NCBI GenBank assembly: GCA_025351785.1
Contig: JANXVF010000017.1
Span: 1 to 36,617 of the forward strand
DNA length: 36,617 nucleotides
From: Flavobacterium sp.
GTDB lineage: Bacteria > Bacteroidota > Bacteroidia > Flavobacteriales > Flavobacteriaceae
Reading direction: 5' to 3'
The notes beneath the pieces are model-generated. The model did not search any database. It was not told the origin of the DNA and worked only from the letters and a program-made list of their open reading frames with translations. The position numbers and the translations under genes are program-made. Below, in pieces: positions 1 to 9,449 of the stretch. Every line of letters starts with the position of its first letter. Position 1 is the first letter of the stretch.

Positions 1-2
1 TA

Positions 3-599
3 AGTTGGGGTGATGTTGCTGCTTATCTAGATTGGGCTGCTTTACGACCAATGACCGAGTTGGAGTATGAAAAAGTATGTCGCGGACCAGAGAACAGATT
101 AGCTGGCGAATATCCATGGGGATCTACTGCCATTAATCCAACTACAAGTCAAGATGCAGGAGTAATTAATGATTATTTAGGAAACGAAACTTTTACTCCT
201 GCAACCAATGGGAGTTGTGTAGTATCATCAGGTACTGGAAGCCCATACTATGGTCCTTTAAAAGTAGGTGCATTTGCAACAGGAAGTTCAGGAAGAGCAT
301 CTGCTGGTGCAGCTTATTATGGTGCTATGGAAATGGCAGGTAACGTTAGCGAAAAAGTAGTAGTTACTGCTAATGCATCTGGTACCGCTTTTACAGGAAA
401 TAACGGAGATGGAACAATCACCGCAACAGGATTGGCTAATCAAACATCTTGGCCAGATCCAGCAACAGCTATTGGTGTAGGCTTAAAAGGTAGTGATTCT
501 GTAAATGCTGCTTCAAGAGCAAGAACATCAGATAGAAGTACAATTACAACTGTTGATGCTACAAGAGTTTACACTTATGGTGGTCGTGGTGTAAGATAA
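3..599 (+). CDS. formylglycine-generating-enzyme (SUMF1)-like protein, C-terminal part
   Basis: The reading frame is open from the first bases of the window, so the 5' end lies outside; the ATG at 51 is internal. The segment SWGDVAAYLDWAALRPMTEL followed by EYEKVCRGP is the characteristic FGE-sulfatase/SUMF1 fold sequence, and the end with GGRGVR is also typical. The usual GNVWEW motif reads GNVSEK here, which argues that this is one of the Bacteroidetes SUMF1-fold proteins rather than a true sulfatase-activating oxidase. No cysteine pair like that of the catalytic enzymes is evident in the visible part. The T9SS surface-protein gene 83 bp downstream on the same strand suggests a shared role at the cell surface; that is inference. 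Confidence 0.85.
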   Translation, partial: SWGDVAAYLDWAALRPMTELEYEKVCRGPENRLAGEYPWGSTAINPTTSQDAGVINDYLGNETFTPATNGSCVVSSGTGSPYYGPLKVGAFATGSSGRASAGAAYYGAMEMAGNVSEKVVVTANASGTAFTGNNGDGTITATGLANQTSWPDPATAIGVGLKGSDSVNAASRARTSDRSTITTVDATRVYTYGGRGVR

Positions 600-681
600 T
601 CATCTAATTTGAAAGAAATGTTTATAAATACATTCATTTCTAAATCAAAATTAATAACAATTTTAAAATCAAATTAGATTT

Positions 682-3600
682 ATGAAAACAACTAAAAATT
701 TTATAGTTGTATTCTTACTCATCTTATTGACACATTTATCGTCGTTTGCTCAATACAATGGAGGAAATTCCTCTGGTTCTTTTTCAGAAGAATTGAGTGT
801 AACCTCATGCGGAATCCCGGCAAGTTTTTATGCCTATTTCGGAGGATTTAACGATGGTGCTACAACAGATGAATTAAGTAATACAGCGTGTGGAATACCT
901 CCCTCGTTCTATGCCTATCTTGGCGGGACAAATGATGGAGCCACAACAGATGAAGTATCGGCAACGGCCTGCGGTTTTCCGCCTTCGTTCTATGCCTACT
1001 TTGGCGGCTTTGATGATGGTGCTGCGACAGATGAAACCATTCTTGGAGTTTGTCCGTTTCCACCTTCGTTCTATGCCTACTTTGGTGGCTTTGATGACGG
1101 AGCAACAGTCGATGCAACCGCTCCTATTTGTCCAACACAACCACCAGTTGCCAGTTTTACAGCTTCGGCTACCGAAATTTGCGTAGGACAATCAGTAACT
1201 TTTACAGATACTTCTACTAACATTCCATCAGGTTGGACATGGACATTTACAGGCGGAACTCCTAACAGCTCAACTGTTCAAAATCCTGTGATAAGCTATA
1301 ACACAGCCGGGAGTTATGCAGTAACATTGGTTGCCGCAAATTATAACGGCACAAACACTGTTACTCAAACAGGGTATATAAATGTTTATGCCTATCCAGT
1401 TGTAACTTCTACAACTCCTGCAGCAAGATGCGATGCTGGAACGATAACCTTAAGCGCAATTACAAATGTTGGCACCTTAAATTGGTATGCTTCTGCAACT
1501 GGCGGAAGTATTTTAGCATCGGGAACAAGTTTTACAACACCTAGTATTGCAACAACGACAACATATTATGTTGAATCTGTCAACGGTGTTTGTTCGTCAA
1601 CGAGAGTTGCAGTAATTGCTACTGTAAATACAACCCCCACAATAACTTCGACTACACCTGCAAGCCGTTGTGATACTGGCTCGGTAGTTTTAAATGCTAC
1701 ATCAAGTGCAGGAAATACAGTCTGGTATGCCAATGCAACTGGCGGTTCAGCTTTGGCTACAACCAATAGTTTTACAACGCCAAATATAAGTACAACAACT
1801 ACCTATTATGTAGCAGCTACAACAGGAAATTGTACCTCTGTAAGAACTGCGGTTATTGCAACGGTAAATACTACCCCAATTATAACATCAACAACTCCAT
1901 CGAACCGTTGTGATGCTGGTATAGTAACGTTATTGGCAACAGCAAACTCAGGAACGATTAATTGGTTTGCAACATCAACTGGTGGAGCAAGTTTAGCCAC
2001 TGGAAGTAGTTTTACAACTCCAAGTATTTCTGTTTCGACTACGTATTATGTTGAAGCATCAAACGCAAGTTGTGCATCTATAAGAACAGCAGTTACAGCA
2101 ACAGTAAATACAACCCCAACCATTACATCTACTACGCCAAGTAGCCGATGCGATGCAGGAACAGTAACTCTAAGTGCAACATCTAGTGCTGGAAATGTAG
2201 TTTGGTATGCCAATGCGACTGGCGGAACAGCTTTGGCAACAACCAATAGTTTTACAACGCCAAGTATTTCGGTAACTACAACATATTATGTAGAAGCTGT
2301 TAACGGAAGTTGTGCAACAGGAACAAGAACAGCGGTTATTGCAACAGTAAACAATAGTCCAACAATTACTTCTACTACTCCAGCAACAATTTGTAGTGGC
2401 GATACATTTACAATCTCGGCAACTGCTAGTGCAGGAACTTTAGCTTGGTATAATGTGCCAACTGGCGGAATCGTTCAAGGAACAGGAAGTACATTTTCGT
2501 TGAGTAACTGGTCAACCACTACTACATTTTATGTTCAAGCAACTGATGGAAGTTGTCAATCAAGCAGATTTCCGGTAATTGTAACGGTCAATCAAACACC
2601 ATTTAACATAGGCATAACTAATGCTTCAAGATGTGGTGTTGGTAGTGTAACCTTGAGTGCAACCTATACTAACGGAAGTATAAATTGGTATGATGCGGCA
2701 ACTGGCGGAAATCTTGTGTTTACAGGAAGTAACTTTGCAACACCAAGTTTATCTCTTACTACAACCTATTATGTAGAAGGTGCAAATGGAACTTGTATTT
2801 CTGCCATTAGAACTCCAGTTACAGCAACAATAAATACTATTCCGACGGTTACTTCAACAACACCTGCAAGTCGATGCGGGACTGGCTCTGTAGTTTTAAA
2901 TGCTTCATCAAGTGCAGGAAGTTTGGTTTGGTATAATGTTGCTACGGGTGGAACAGCTTTAACAACAGGCACCACTTTTACAACACCAAGTATCGCAACT
3001 TCAACAACATATTATGTAGAAGCTACTAACGGAACGTGCACTTCAATTCGAACAGCTGTTACAGCAACTATTGACGATTTGCAGACTATTACTTCAACAA
3101 CGCCAAGTTCACGATGTGATGCTGGTTCTTTAACATTGAGTGCAACTGCAACTGGCGGAACCTTAAATTGGTATTCTAACGCAAGTGGCGGAACGAGTTT
3201 GGCAACAGGTTCAAATTTTACAACACCAAGCATTACTACCACAACAACTTTTTATGTGGAGGTAACTAACGGAACTTGTACATCAACCCGAGTGGCAGTT
3301 GTAGCAACCATTCAAAATGTTCCAGCGCCAACCGGATTTGCAAATCAAACTTTTTGTGCAGGAGAAACCGTTGGATTATTAGTTACTAACGGAACAAATG
3401 TTATATGGTATGATGCATCTTCTGGAGGAATTATTCTTCCAAATAATACACCGCTAGTTTCAGGATTAACTTATTATGCTAGTCAAAATAATGGAATTTG
3501 CGAAAGCCCAACACGATTTGCAGTAACAGCAACATTAGGTGCATGTTTAGGAAATGAAAGTTTTGCTTTTAGAGAATTAAAACTATACCCAAATCCTGTA

Positions 3601-3798
3601 AATGATATATTGAATATCTCAAATACAGAAATTATCACTAAAGTTGAGGTTATAGATATGCTTGGACGCGTTCTTTCAAACGAAAAAATTAATGCTAACG
3701 AGGCTAAAATAGAAATGTCAAATTTGCCAACAGGAACCTATTTAGTTCAGGTTACTATTGATAATGCTGTTAAAACTTTTAAAATAATCAAAAGATAG
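682..3798 (+). CDS. large secreted T9SS surface protein with PKD and Ig-like repeats
   Basis: A 1038-residue protein. It starts with a signal peptide (about residues 1-23, hydrophobic core VVFLLILL, ending SFA before Q24). Residues 43-149 hold four tandem 27-residue repeats with the core PPSFYAYFGGFDDGAT. A PKD domain follows (about 155-238, ASFTASATE to INVYAYP). About nine Ig-like repeats of about 80 residues come next, each with STTP, a Cys, WY and TTYYVE, and these are typical of Bacteroidetes cell-surface adhesins. The last about 75 residues are a type A T9SS sorting domain (LYPNPVNDILNI, DMLGRV, LPTGTYLVQV, FKIIKR). It is predicted to be exported and attached to or released from the cell surface. 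The ligand is unknown; adhesion is a family-based guess. A terminator follows. Confidence 0.9.
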   Translation: MKTTKNFIVVFLLILLTHLSSFAQYNGGNSSGSFSEELSVTSCGIPASFYAYFGGFNDGATTDELSNTACGIPPSFYAYLGGTNDGATTDEVSATACGFPPSFYAYFGGFDDGAATDETILGVCPFPPSFYAYFGGFDDGATVDATAPICPTQPPVASFTASATEICVGQSVTFTDTSTNIPSGWTWTFTGGTPNSSTVQNPVISYNTAGSYAVTLVAANYNGTNTVTQTGYINVYAYPVVTSTTPAARCDAGTITLSAITNVGTLNWYASATGGSILASGTSFTTPSIATTTTYYVESVNGVCSSTRVAVIATVNTTPTITSTTPASRCDTGSVVLNATSSAGNTVWYANATGGSALATTNSFTTPNISTTTTYYVAATTGNCTSVRTAVIATVNTTPIITSTTPSNRCDAGIVTLLATANSGTINWFATSTGGASLATGSSFTTPSISVSTTYYVEASNASCASIRTAVTATVNTTPTITSTTPSSRCDAGTVTLSATSSAGNVVWYANATGGTALATTNSFTTPSISVTTTYYVEAVNGSCATGTRTAVIATVNNSPTITSTTPATICSGDTFTISATASAGTLAWYNVPTGGIVQGTGSTFSLSNWSTTTTFYVQATDGSCQSSRFPVIVTVNQTPFNIGITNASRCGVGSVTLSATYTNGSINWYDAATGGNLVFTGSNFATPSLSLTTTYYVEGANGTCISAIRTPVTATINTIPTVTSTTPASRCGTGSVVLNASSSAGSLVWYNVATGGTALTTGTTFTTPSIATSTTYYVEATNGTCTSIRTAVTATIDDLQTITSTTPSSRCDAGSLTLSATATGGTLNWYSNASGGTSLATGSNFTTPSITTTTTFYVEVTNGTCTSTRVAVVATIQNVPAPTGFANQTFCAGETVGLLVTNGTNVIWYDASSGGIILPNNTPLVSGLTYYASQNNGICESPTRFAVTATLGACLGNESFAFRELKLYPNPVNDILNISNTEIITKVEVIDMLGRVLSNEKINANEAKIEMSNLPTGTYLVQVTIDNAVKTFKIIKR
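808..1128 (+). repeat. four tandem 81-bp coding repeats (27 residues each)
   Basis: Cysteines at residues 43, 70, 97, 124 and 150 of the protein are spaced 27, 27, 27 and 26 apart. Each unit carries a (I/F)P(P/A)SFYAY(F/L)GG core followed by DGA. The unit does not match PKD or Ig-like domains, and I do not know a named family for it. Confidence 0.85.
1399..3540 (+). repeat. about nine coding repeats of about 240 bp (Ig-like domains)
   Basis: Repeat starts are marked by the TSTTP motif followed by a Cys. Each unit contains a WY pair with TGG after it and ends with TTYYVE and a second Cys. Units 2 and 4 are nearly identical in stretches at DNA level (for example GGTATGCCAATGC near 1725 and 2205), which suggests recent duplication or gene conversion. 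The last unit (from about 3325) is the most diverged. Confidence 0.8.
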
Positions 3799-3822
3799 TA
3801 AGTAGTTTTTAGTTTTTTTAGT

Positions 3823-3855
3823 TAAACCATTCGTTTCGGCGGATGGTTTTTTTTA
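3823..3855 (+). terminator. intrinsic terminator after the T9SS surface-protein gene
   Basis: The stem AAACCAT/ATGGTTT with a GC-containing loop is followed by a run of T. It lies 25 bp after the stop codon at 3798. The first ATG of the next open frame (3843) sits inside this stem, so it is not a plausible start. Confidence 0.75.
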
Positions 3856-3893
3856 TTAAAATAACTTTTTCTATATTCGTATTAAATATTTTT

Positions 3894-4577
3894 ATGACAA
3901 ATCAAACCTCCAACACTACTTCAAAAACTACTTTTCAGTCAATCTTAAATTTACTTTCAGAATCAAGAAAGTGGGTTTTTGTGTTTCTACTAGCTGTTAT
4001 AGTTTATTTGGCATACCAACTTCTTACTCAAAAAAATAATGCTACGACAGTCGAATATGATACTCGTTTGATAGAACAACAAATTAAAAACGTAGGCAAG
4101 CTAGTAGTTACAGAAGGTCATTTTGCAGAAGTTTTGACGTATAAAGATCAAAAAAAATATCTAATGAATATTTTATCTTTTGAAAAAAAGGCACTCGTAA
4201 TTATAAATGCCGACGTTACTGTTGGTTTTGATTTGAGTAAAGTAACCTATGATATCAATTCTAAAAACAAGACTTTAACTATAACTAATATTCCAAAGGA
4301 AGAGATCAAAATTGCTACCGATTTAAAATATTATGATATAAATCAGAGTCAGCTAAATGAATTTACAGGTGACGATTATAACAAAATAAATGCCATTGCA
4401 AAGGCAAATATTGCTAGGAAATTGCAACACTCAACCTTAAAAACCAATGCAAAAAATCGTTTGATATCTGAATTATCAAAAATATTAATCCTTACTAATT
4501 CTATGGGTTGGAAACTACAATACAACAGCGATGTAATTACAAATGATACTTTTTTAGATGCTAAACTAATGCATTAA
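3894..4577 (+). CDS. DUF4230 family membrane-anchored protein
   Basis: I place the start at ATG 3894 (MTNQTSNTTSKTT), because the upstream in-frame ATG at 3843 falls within the terminator of the preceding gene. That gives 227 residues. One transmembrane segment near the N terminus (WVFVFLLAVIVYLAYQLL) is followed by an extracytoplasmic domain with the DUF4230 pattern: VGKLVVTEGHF, then a tyrosine-rich region, then FEKKALVIINADVTVGFDL and ITNIPKEEI. The family has no established biochemical function. The protein is complete and has no close operon partner; the next gene starts 150 bp downstream. Confidence 0.8.
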   Translation: MTNQTSNTTSKTTFQSILNLLSESRKWVFVFLLAVIVYLAYQLLTQKNNATTVEYDTRLIEQQIKNVGKLVVTEGHFAEVLTYKDQKKYLMNILSFEKKALVIINADVTVGFDLSKVTYDINSKNKTLTITNIPKEEIKIATDLKYYDINQSQLNEFTGDDYNKINAIAKANIARKLQHSTLKTNAKNRLISELSKILILTNSMGWKLQYNSDVITNDTFLDAKLMH

Positions 4578-4726
4578 AACACTTATTTCAACTATTTTTT
4601 TATTATATTTTCATCAAAAAAATAAATATTATAGTATATAAATTTCAAATAAATAAATACGTATTTCTGCGTATTGATTTGTGTTTGATTATTTTAGATT
4701 TTTGATAAATACTAAAAATTTAAACT

Positions 4727-6520
4727 ATGAAAACAAAATTACTATTATTCTTCTTTTTCCTAATTATTAAAATTCAAGCACAAGTCTTAGAATCGTATTC
4801 TGGTGCTAGTGGAGTTTTCCAGCCGAATAATTATATAAACTTTAACAATAAAATGTATTATTTTGGACGTTCATCTGGCTATCAGTGGTCACTTTACAGC
4901 ACCGACGGGACTGCAACGGGTAATCAAGTTGTTAAAAATTTAGGAATACAAGTGGCTACAATTATTGAATCAACAGATTTAGATATAAAATATAATACCT
5001 ACAAAGCAGTTTACAACAACAAACTTTATTTTACAACTGGTAATCAGCAGGATCTTTGGCAATCAGATGGTACTACAACAGGAACAAATATTTTCACAAC
5101 TAATAGCTACTTTGGAGCAAAATATTTTATTGAATTTAACGGAAGATTATATTTTACCGCTCAAAATAGTACATCAGGAAGAGAAGTTTGGAGTACTGAC
5201 GGTACTGTTGCAGGAACTACTTTATTAAAAGACATATATCCTGGAACAAACCCTTCTATTGATCCGCAATTTGACCCACATTTTACGATTTTAAATAATA
5301 AACTTTTCTTTGTTGCAAACGATGGCACAACAGGTTTTGAACTTTGGTCCACCGATGGTACAACTGCTGGAACTTCATTGTTTAAAGATATTAGAACTTC
5401 GGCAAGCGAAACAGAAAGTAATATTTACAATCAAGGTGCTTTTAAAAATGTATCTAATTATAGCCTTCCTCCATTTAAAGTTGTAAATAACAAATTATAT
5501 TTTTGTGCGAATAGTGATTATACCTATCAATTTGGCGGAGATTTTAAATTATTTTCAACCGATGGAACTGCTTCTGGAACCGATTATATTGCAGTGCCTA
5601 TTCCTGCTGGAAGCAGTGCCATAGCAAATTATATAAGCGGGGTTTATGGTTTAACAGTTGTAAACAGCGACATAATTGTTTTTGGAGCAACTTTAGTGGC
5701 TACTTCTGGTGGTGGCACAAATTCATCTACGGGAATTTTCAAACTTGATTCTTCAAATAATGTAACAGCTTTAACCGGAGCTATTGCCTACAGTGGCGAT
5801 TCAGGTTCTGGACCAGACACTGAGCAAATGTCTATGAAATTATATAATGGTGAATTTTATTTTATTGGATACCCAAATTTTACAACTGTTGCAGAATTAT
5901 GGAAAATGAATCCTACAACCTATCAATTTTCACAAGTAAGTAATCCAGCGACACAGCAATTTATAAATTTTAATACTAATAACGGATTTACTAGATTGCT
6001 TTTATCTCAAGTTTGGGACGGAAAGCTATATTTTTCTAAAGCAAACAGTTCAAATGGAGGTCTATTTTCAACAACTGGAACTCTAGCAAGTACAACACAA
6101 GTAGCGAAAGGAACTTCTCAGAACACAGTTGCTTCATTACTAAATTATGGCAGTTCTGGCCCAACCGAATTACAAAATTTTGGTTCTGGGATGTATTTTG
6201 GATCAAAATTAACATCGTCACAGTTTATATTATGGCGCATTTACAATTCAAATTTAGCCACAAATACATTCGTAAATACAGAAAACAAATTCAAAATTTA
6301 TCCAAATCCGACATCAAATACTATTAATATGAACTTTGATGCAAATCTAGAAAATGCCTCAGTTAAAATTATTTCAGTCACAGGTCAAACTGTTTTAGAT
6401 AAACAATCTATTACTGGCAACGATTTTAGTTTAGACGTATCATCAATTTTAAAAGGGATTTATATAATTCAAATTACTGATGAAAATTCTTCTTATACTA
6501 TGAAATTTCTAAAAAATTAA
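4727..6520 (+). CDS. ELWxxDGT-repeat T9SS secreted protein
   Basis: 597 residues beginning with a signal peptide (MKTKLLLFFFFLIIKIQA). The N-terminal half has several ELWxxDGT-type repeats: LWQSDGTTTGT, EVWSTDGTVAGT, ELWSTDGTTAGT and LFSTDGTASGT. Each is paired with a preceding NNKLYF or NNKLFF strand, as in beta-propeller-like surface proteins of Bacteroidetes. The C terminus is a type A T9SS sorting domain (FKIYPNPTSNTINM, VTGQTVLD, LKGIYIIQI, MKFLKN). Predicted export is across the outer membrane by the same secretion system as the gene at 682. The substrate or partner is not evident. A strong bidirectional terminator follows. Confidence 0.88.
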   Translation: MKTKLLLFFFFLIIKIQAQVLESYSGASGVFQPNNYINFNNKMYYFGRSSGYQWSLYSTDGTATGNQVVKNLGIQVATIIESTDLDIKYNTYKAVYNNKLYFTTGNQQDLWQSDGTTTGTNIFTTNSYFGAKYFIEFNGRLYFTAQNSTSGREVWSTDGTVAGTTLLKDIYPGTNPSIDPQFDPHFTILNNKLFFVANDGTTGFELWSTDGTTAGTSLFKDIRTSASETESNIYNQGAFKNVSNYSLPPFKVVNNKLYFCANSDYTYQFGGDFKLFSTDGTASGTDYIAVPIPAGSSAIANYISGVYGLTVVNSDIIVFGATLVATSGGGTNSSTGIFKLDSSNNVTALTGAIAYSGDSGSGPDTEQMSMKLYNGEFYFIGYPNFTTVAELWKMNPTTYQFSQVSNPATQQFINFNTNNGFTRLLLSQVWDGKLYFSKANSSNGGLFSTTGTLASTTQVAKGTSQNTVASLLNYGSSGPTELQNFGSGMYFGSKLTSSQFILWRIYNSNLATNTFVNTENKFKIYPNPTSNTINMNFDANLENASVKIISVTGQTVLDKQSITGNDFSLDVSSILKGIYIIQITDENSSYTMKFLKN

Positions 6521-6541
6521 ATCTCAATATGTTAAGCACAG

Positions 6542-6579
6542 AAAAAAACCATCTTAAAAATTTTTAAGATGGTTTTTTT
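6542..6579. terminator. bidirectional terminator between convergent genes
   Basis: A perfect inverted repeat, AAAAACCATCTTAAAAA against TTTTTAAGATGGTTTTT, with A and T tracts on either side. It lies between the plus-strand gene ending at 6520 and the minus-strand gene ending at 6639, and can serve both. Confidence 0.85.
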
Positions 6580-6638
6580 ATCTAATTAAATGAAAATGAA
6601 ATTTCTACAATCCATGCACATAAAACTAAAAAGTTTTA

Positions 6639-8396
6639 TTATACTAATTCGTCATTAAAAATCAATTCTAACCCGTTAGTAATAAGTTTAGTGACTTCAG
6701 GTCTGTTTTTCTTTATTTGTACTAAATGAATCAATACTTCTTCTAGCAAACTGTATTGTGAGTTTGATGCTAATATTTCGATTATTTCAACAGATAATAA
6801 CCAATCTTTTGGATGATTTTTTTTCAAATTTTCAAAAATATCTTTTAATAAATCAGCATTATTTTTTTCTTCTCTGATATTTCTAACTTGAAAATACAGT
6901 TGTTCTAAAGCAGTTTTTTGATCTGATTTTTTTGATTTTATAGTTGTACTTGACGTAATATGTGTTATCATATCAAAACTATTTACATCAGCAGGTCCCG
7001 AAAAACCTGAGGTTATCTTTTTTCCCACCGCCATATCATAAATTCCCCATTCTGGCAAAAACAGAACTTTTTCATTGTGTAATACTGTACAATTTTTAAA
7101 ACTTATTATAATAATTTCGCCTTGCAAATTTCGAGATCCCGTTATAATCTCACCACTGACGGTAATATTTCCTTCAAATTCTAGTGTGACTACTTCGGTT
7201 TCATAAATATTATAAGCCCTCAAATCTCTAGGACTCATATCTTCTATTGCTAAATTAATTCCTTTTAATTTGCCAACGGGACTTCCAAATCCATCGGGAT
7301 GAGTTGCTATTCCATGTCCTACTAATTCCTTTTCTCGATATGATAATGCGGTTTTTCCAGTAGTTTGAAAGTAAACGGGTTTTCCTTCTTCCTCGATAAG
7401 ATTTGTAAAAATTCCCGAAATTTGTAATCCAGTACTCAACTCGATTGTTCCTAAAGCATTTGATTTTATTAATTTTTTGAGACTCGATAAACCACCTGTT
7501 CGCAGTGCCATTGTATTTGCAAACTCCTCTAAAACTTGACTCAAATATGCAAAATCTGGGGTTACAAAAAGTTGTGGTTGTGGCTTTGTAATATCAAAAC
7601 TTTTTTCTGATGCAGAACTATCATAAGGAATTTTTTTAACCTCATCAGTCATACACCAAGCGCTTTCGCCTATTGATGAAAGCAATCCTGCGCCATAAAT
7701 TTTTGGGTTTTCGACACTTCCGATCAAACCATATTCTACAGTCCACCAATGTAAATTTCTAATGCGAGCCATTTCAGATAATTCGCCCATATTGTTTTGC
7801 AAAAAATCTACCTGAGCTTCTGCAGCTTCAATTTCACTTTTTGGGGTTCCTTCGGCTTCTTTAATAATCGATAATAGGCGAACGGCTTCATACATTTCAT
7901 AATCTCTATGACTTGAAATAGCTTTGCACCCTATTTCGCCAAAACGACGCAAATATTCAGCATATTCTGGATTTGCAATTATTGGAGCATGACCAGCGCC
8001 TTCGTGAATAATATCTGGTGCGGGAGTATATTCTATATGTTCTAATTGTCTTATATCACTTGCAATAACTAAAACATTGTATGCTTGAAATTCCATAAAA
8101 GCATTTGGCGGAATAAAACCATCAACCGCAACTGCAGCCCAACCGATTTCTTTCAAAATCCGGTTCATTCCATACATATTTGGAATGTTATCTACTTCAA
8201 GTCCCGTTTTTTTTAAACCTTCTAAATAGGAATTATGGGCAACTTTAGATAAATAATTTACATTTTTACGCATCACATAACGCCAAACAGCTTGATTAAT
8301 TGGTGAATAATCACTATAATCCTGTGGCTTTATAAATTGTTTTAAATGTTTTGGAAGTCTATCAATGAGTGGATTGCTTTCAAAATTGGATTCCAT
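6639..8396 (-). CDS. phenylalanine 4-hydroxylase-type aromatic amino acid hydroxylase, long form
   Basis: 585 residues. The biopterin-dependent hydroxylase core lies in about residues 20-330. The non-heme iron ligands are visible as H131 and H136 in PDIIHEGAGH and E221 in HWWTVEYGLIG. The family uses tetrahydropterin and O2 to hydroxylate phenylalanine (or tyrosine/tryptophan) in the cytoplasm. Typical proteobacterial PhhA has under 300 residues. Here about 250 further C-terminal residues follow the core, with no motif I recognise. Long forms occur in other Bacteroidetes as far as I recall, so the extension need not be unique. Phenylalanine is the most likely substrate, but sequence alone does not prove it. 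The gene is divergent from the flavin-reductase operon. Confidence 0.88.
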   Translation of the reverse strand: MESNFESNPLIDRLPKHLKQFIKPQDYSDYSPINQAVWRYVMRKNVNYLSKVAHNSYLEGLKKTGLEVDNIPNMYGMNRILKEIGWAAVAVDGFIPPNAFMEFQAYNVLVIASDIRQLEHIEYTPAPDIIHEGAGHAPIIANPEYAEYLRRFGEIGCKAISSHRDYEMYEAVRLLSIIKEAEGTPKSEIEAAEAQVDFLQNNMGELSEMARIRNLHWWTVEYGLIGSVENPKIYGAGLLSSIGESAWCMTDEVKKIPYDSSASEKSFDITKPQPQLFVTPDFAYLSQVLEEFANTMALRTGGLSSLKKLIKSNALGTIELSTGLQISGIFTNLIEEEGKPVYFQTTGKTALSYREKELVGHGIATHPDGFGSPVGKLKGINLAIEDMSPRDLRAYNIYETEVVTLEFEGNITVSGEIITGSRNLQGEIIIISFKNCTVLHNEKVLFLPEWGIYDMAVGKKITSGFSGPADVNSFDMITHITSSTTIKSKKSDQKTALEQLYFQVRNIREEKNNADLLKDIFENLKKNHPKDWLLSVEIIEILASNSQYSLLEEVLIHLVQIKKNRPEVTKLITNGLELIFNDELV

Positions 8397-8574
8397 AGTT
8401 CAAAATTTGTAATAGTAAGTAAAGATAAACAATCTTATTTAAAATCTATTTTTTAAACTTTTGTTTTATTCAAATTCATAAAACTACAAAGTCAATTTAA
8501 AAATCTTTAAACGATAAACCAATTACTATTTAAAATATTTTGTTTAATAATTTTTATAATAAGTTAAACAATAC

Positions 8575-8582
8575 TATCTTTG
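8575..8582 (+). promoter_or_regulatory. -7 promoter box for the flavin reductase/photolyase operon
   Basis: TATCTTTG matches the Bacteroidetes -7 consensus TAnnTTTG. No clear TTG is seen at -33. Transcription would start near 8589, which rules out the TTG at 8580 as start codon and supports ATG 8601 with a very short leader. Confidence 0.5.
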
Positions 8583-8600
8583 TTTCAGAAATTTAGCTTT

Positions 8601-9248
8601 ATGAAACACATAAGTAAAAACGACATTCAGGAAATGAATAAAGTGCATCGCTTAAATTTAATAAACTCTTGTACGGGTTATAAATCGGCAAATTTAATTG
8701 TTACAAAATCGCTTTCTGGGATTACTAACGTTGCCGTTTTTAGCAGTGTGACTCATATTGGTAGTAATCCGCCCATGCTAAGTTTCATCACGAGACCTTT
8801 GACAGTAAAAAGAGATACTTACAATAATATAAAAGAAAATCCTTATTTTACTATAAATCATATTACCGAAGATATAATTGCAGATGCGCATCACACTTCG
8901 GCTAGTTATGATCAAAAAAGCTCAGAATTTGATAAAACTAAATTAGCTGAAGAATATAAAAATGACATTGAAATTCCATTTATAAAAAATGCACCTGTTC
9001 AATTATTTTGCAAATATATCAACGAATATCATATTGCCGAAAATGATACTGTAATGATAATTGCACAAATTGAAGATATTTTTTTTAACGAAAATTTGCT
9101 TCATAAAGACAATTGGTTGCAACTAGACAGAGCAAAAATTGTAACTATAAATGGTCTTGACGGTTATGCTTTGCCTATACTTATTGATAGATATGAATAT
9201 GCACGACCTGATGTTAAAACAAAATCAATATTAAATTATGGCGCATAA
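8601..9248 (+). CDS. flavin reductase family protein (FMN-binding split barrel)
   Basis: Start chosen at ATG 8601 ([18 protein letters not shown]), because the longer frame from TTG 8580 would begin inside the promoter box. 215 residues. The flavin-reductase-like split-barrel pattern is visible: [20 protein letters not shown], then [11 protein letters not shown], then [11 protein letters not shown]. Members bind FMN and either reduce it with NAD(P)H or act as flavoprotein oxidoreductases. The gene leads an operon with two FAD-dependent photolyase/cryptochrome genes. A role in flavin supply or in reducing those enzymes is plausible but is inference from context. Its 3' end overlaps the next gene by 11 bp. 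Confidence 0.8.
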   Translation: MKHISKNDIQEMNKVHRLNLINSCTGYKSANLIVTKSLSGITNVAVFSSVTHIGSNPPMLSFITRPLTVKRDTYNNIKENPYFTINHITEDIIADAHHTSASYDQKSSEFDKTKLAEEYKNDIEIPFIKNAPVQLFCKYINEYHIAENDTVMIIAQIEDIFFNENLLHKDNWLQLDRAKIVTINGLDGYALPILIDRYEYARPDVKTKSILNYGA

Positions 9249-9372
9249 AAAAGTCAATCTTCCTCAAAAAATGTGTGTTACTTGTGGTTTGCCGTTTAGT
9301 TGGAGAAAAAAGTGGGAAAAAAATTGGGACGAGGTTAAATATTGCAGCGAACGATGTAGGAGAAGTAAATAA
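9238..9372 (+). CDS. DUF2256 small zinc-ribbon protein
   Basis: 44 residues starting [20 protein letters not shown] and ending [11 protein letters not shown]13, C16, C36 and C40 form a CxxC...CxxxC zinc ribbon. This is the DUF2256 pattern ([28 protein letters not shown]). The function is unknown. The family often accompanies photolyase/cryptochrome genes, as here. It overlaps the end of the flavin reductase gene and lies 77 bp before the DASH cryptochrome gene, so it is probably translated from the same mRNA. It is too short to be found by usual ORF cut-offs. Confidence 0.85.
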   Translation: MAHKKVNLPQKMCVTCGLPFSWRKKWEKNWDEVKYCSERCRRSK

Positions 9373-9449
9373 TTTGCAAAAGTTGTTTTTGTATTTTAGA
9401 TTCAGTAATATTTTGTATAGTTAATAATTTAGGTTGTAACATTTAAAAA

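Noticed and set aside
860..3242. Long minus-strand open frames across the T9SS protein gene
   Set aside because: They mirror the periodic coding repeats of the plus-strand gene, have no start signals, and recur with each repeat.
3843..3893. ATG 3843 as the start of the DUF4230 gene
   Set aside because: It lies in the stem of the upstream terminator and adds a second hydrophobic stretch. ATG 3894 gives a normal single-anchor protein.
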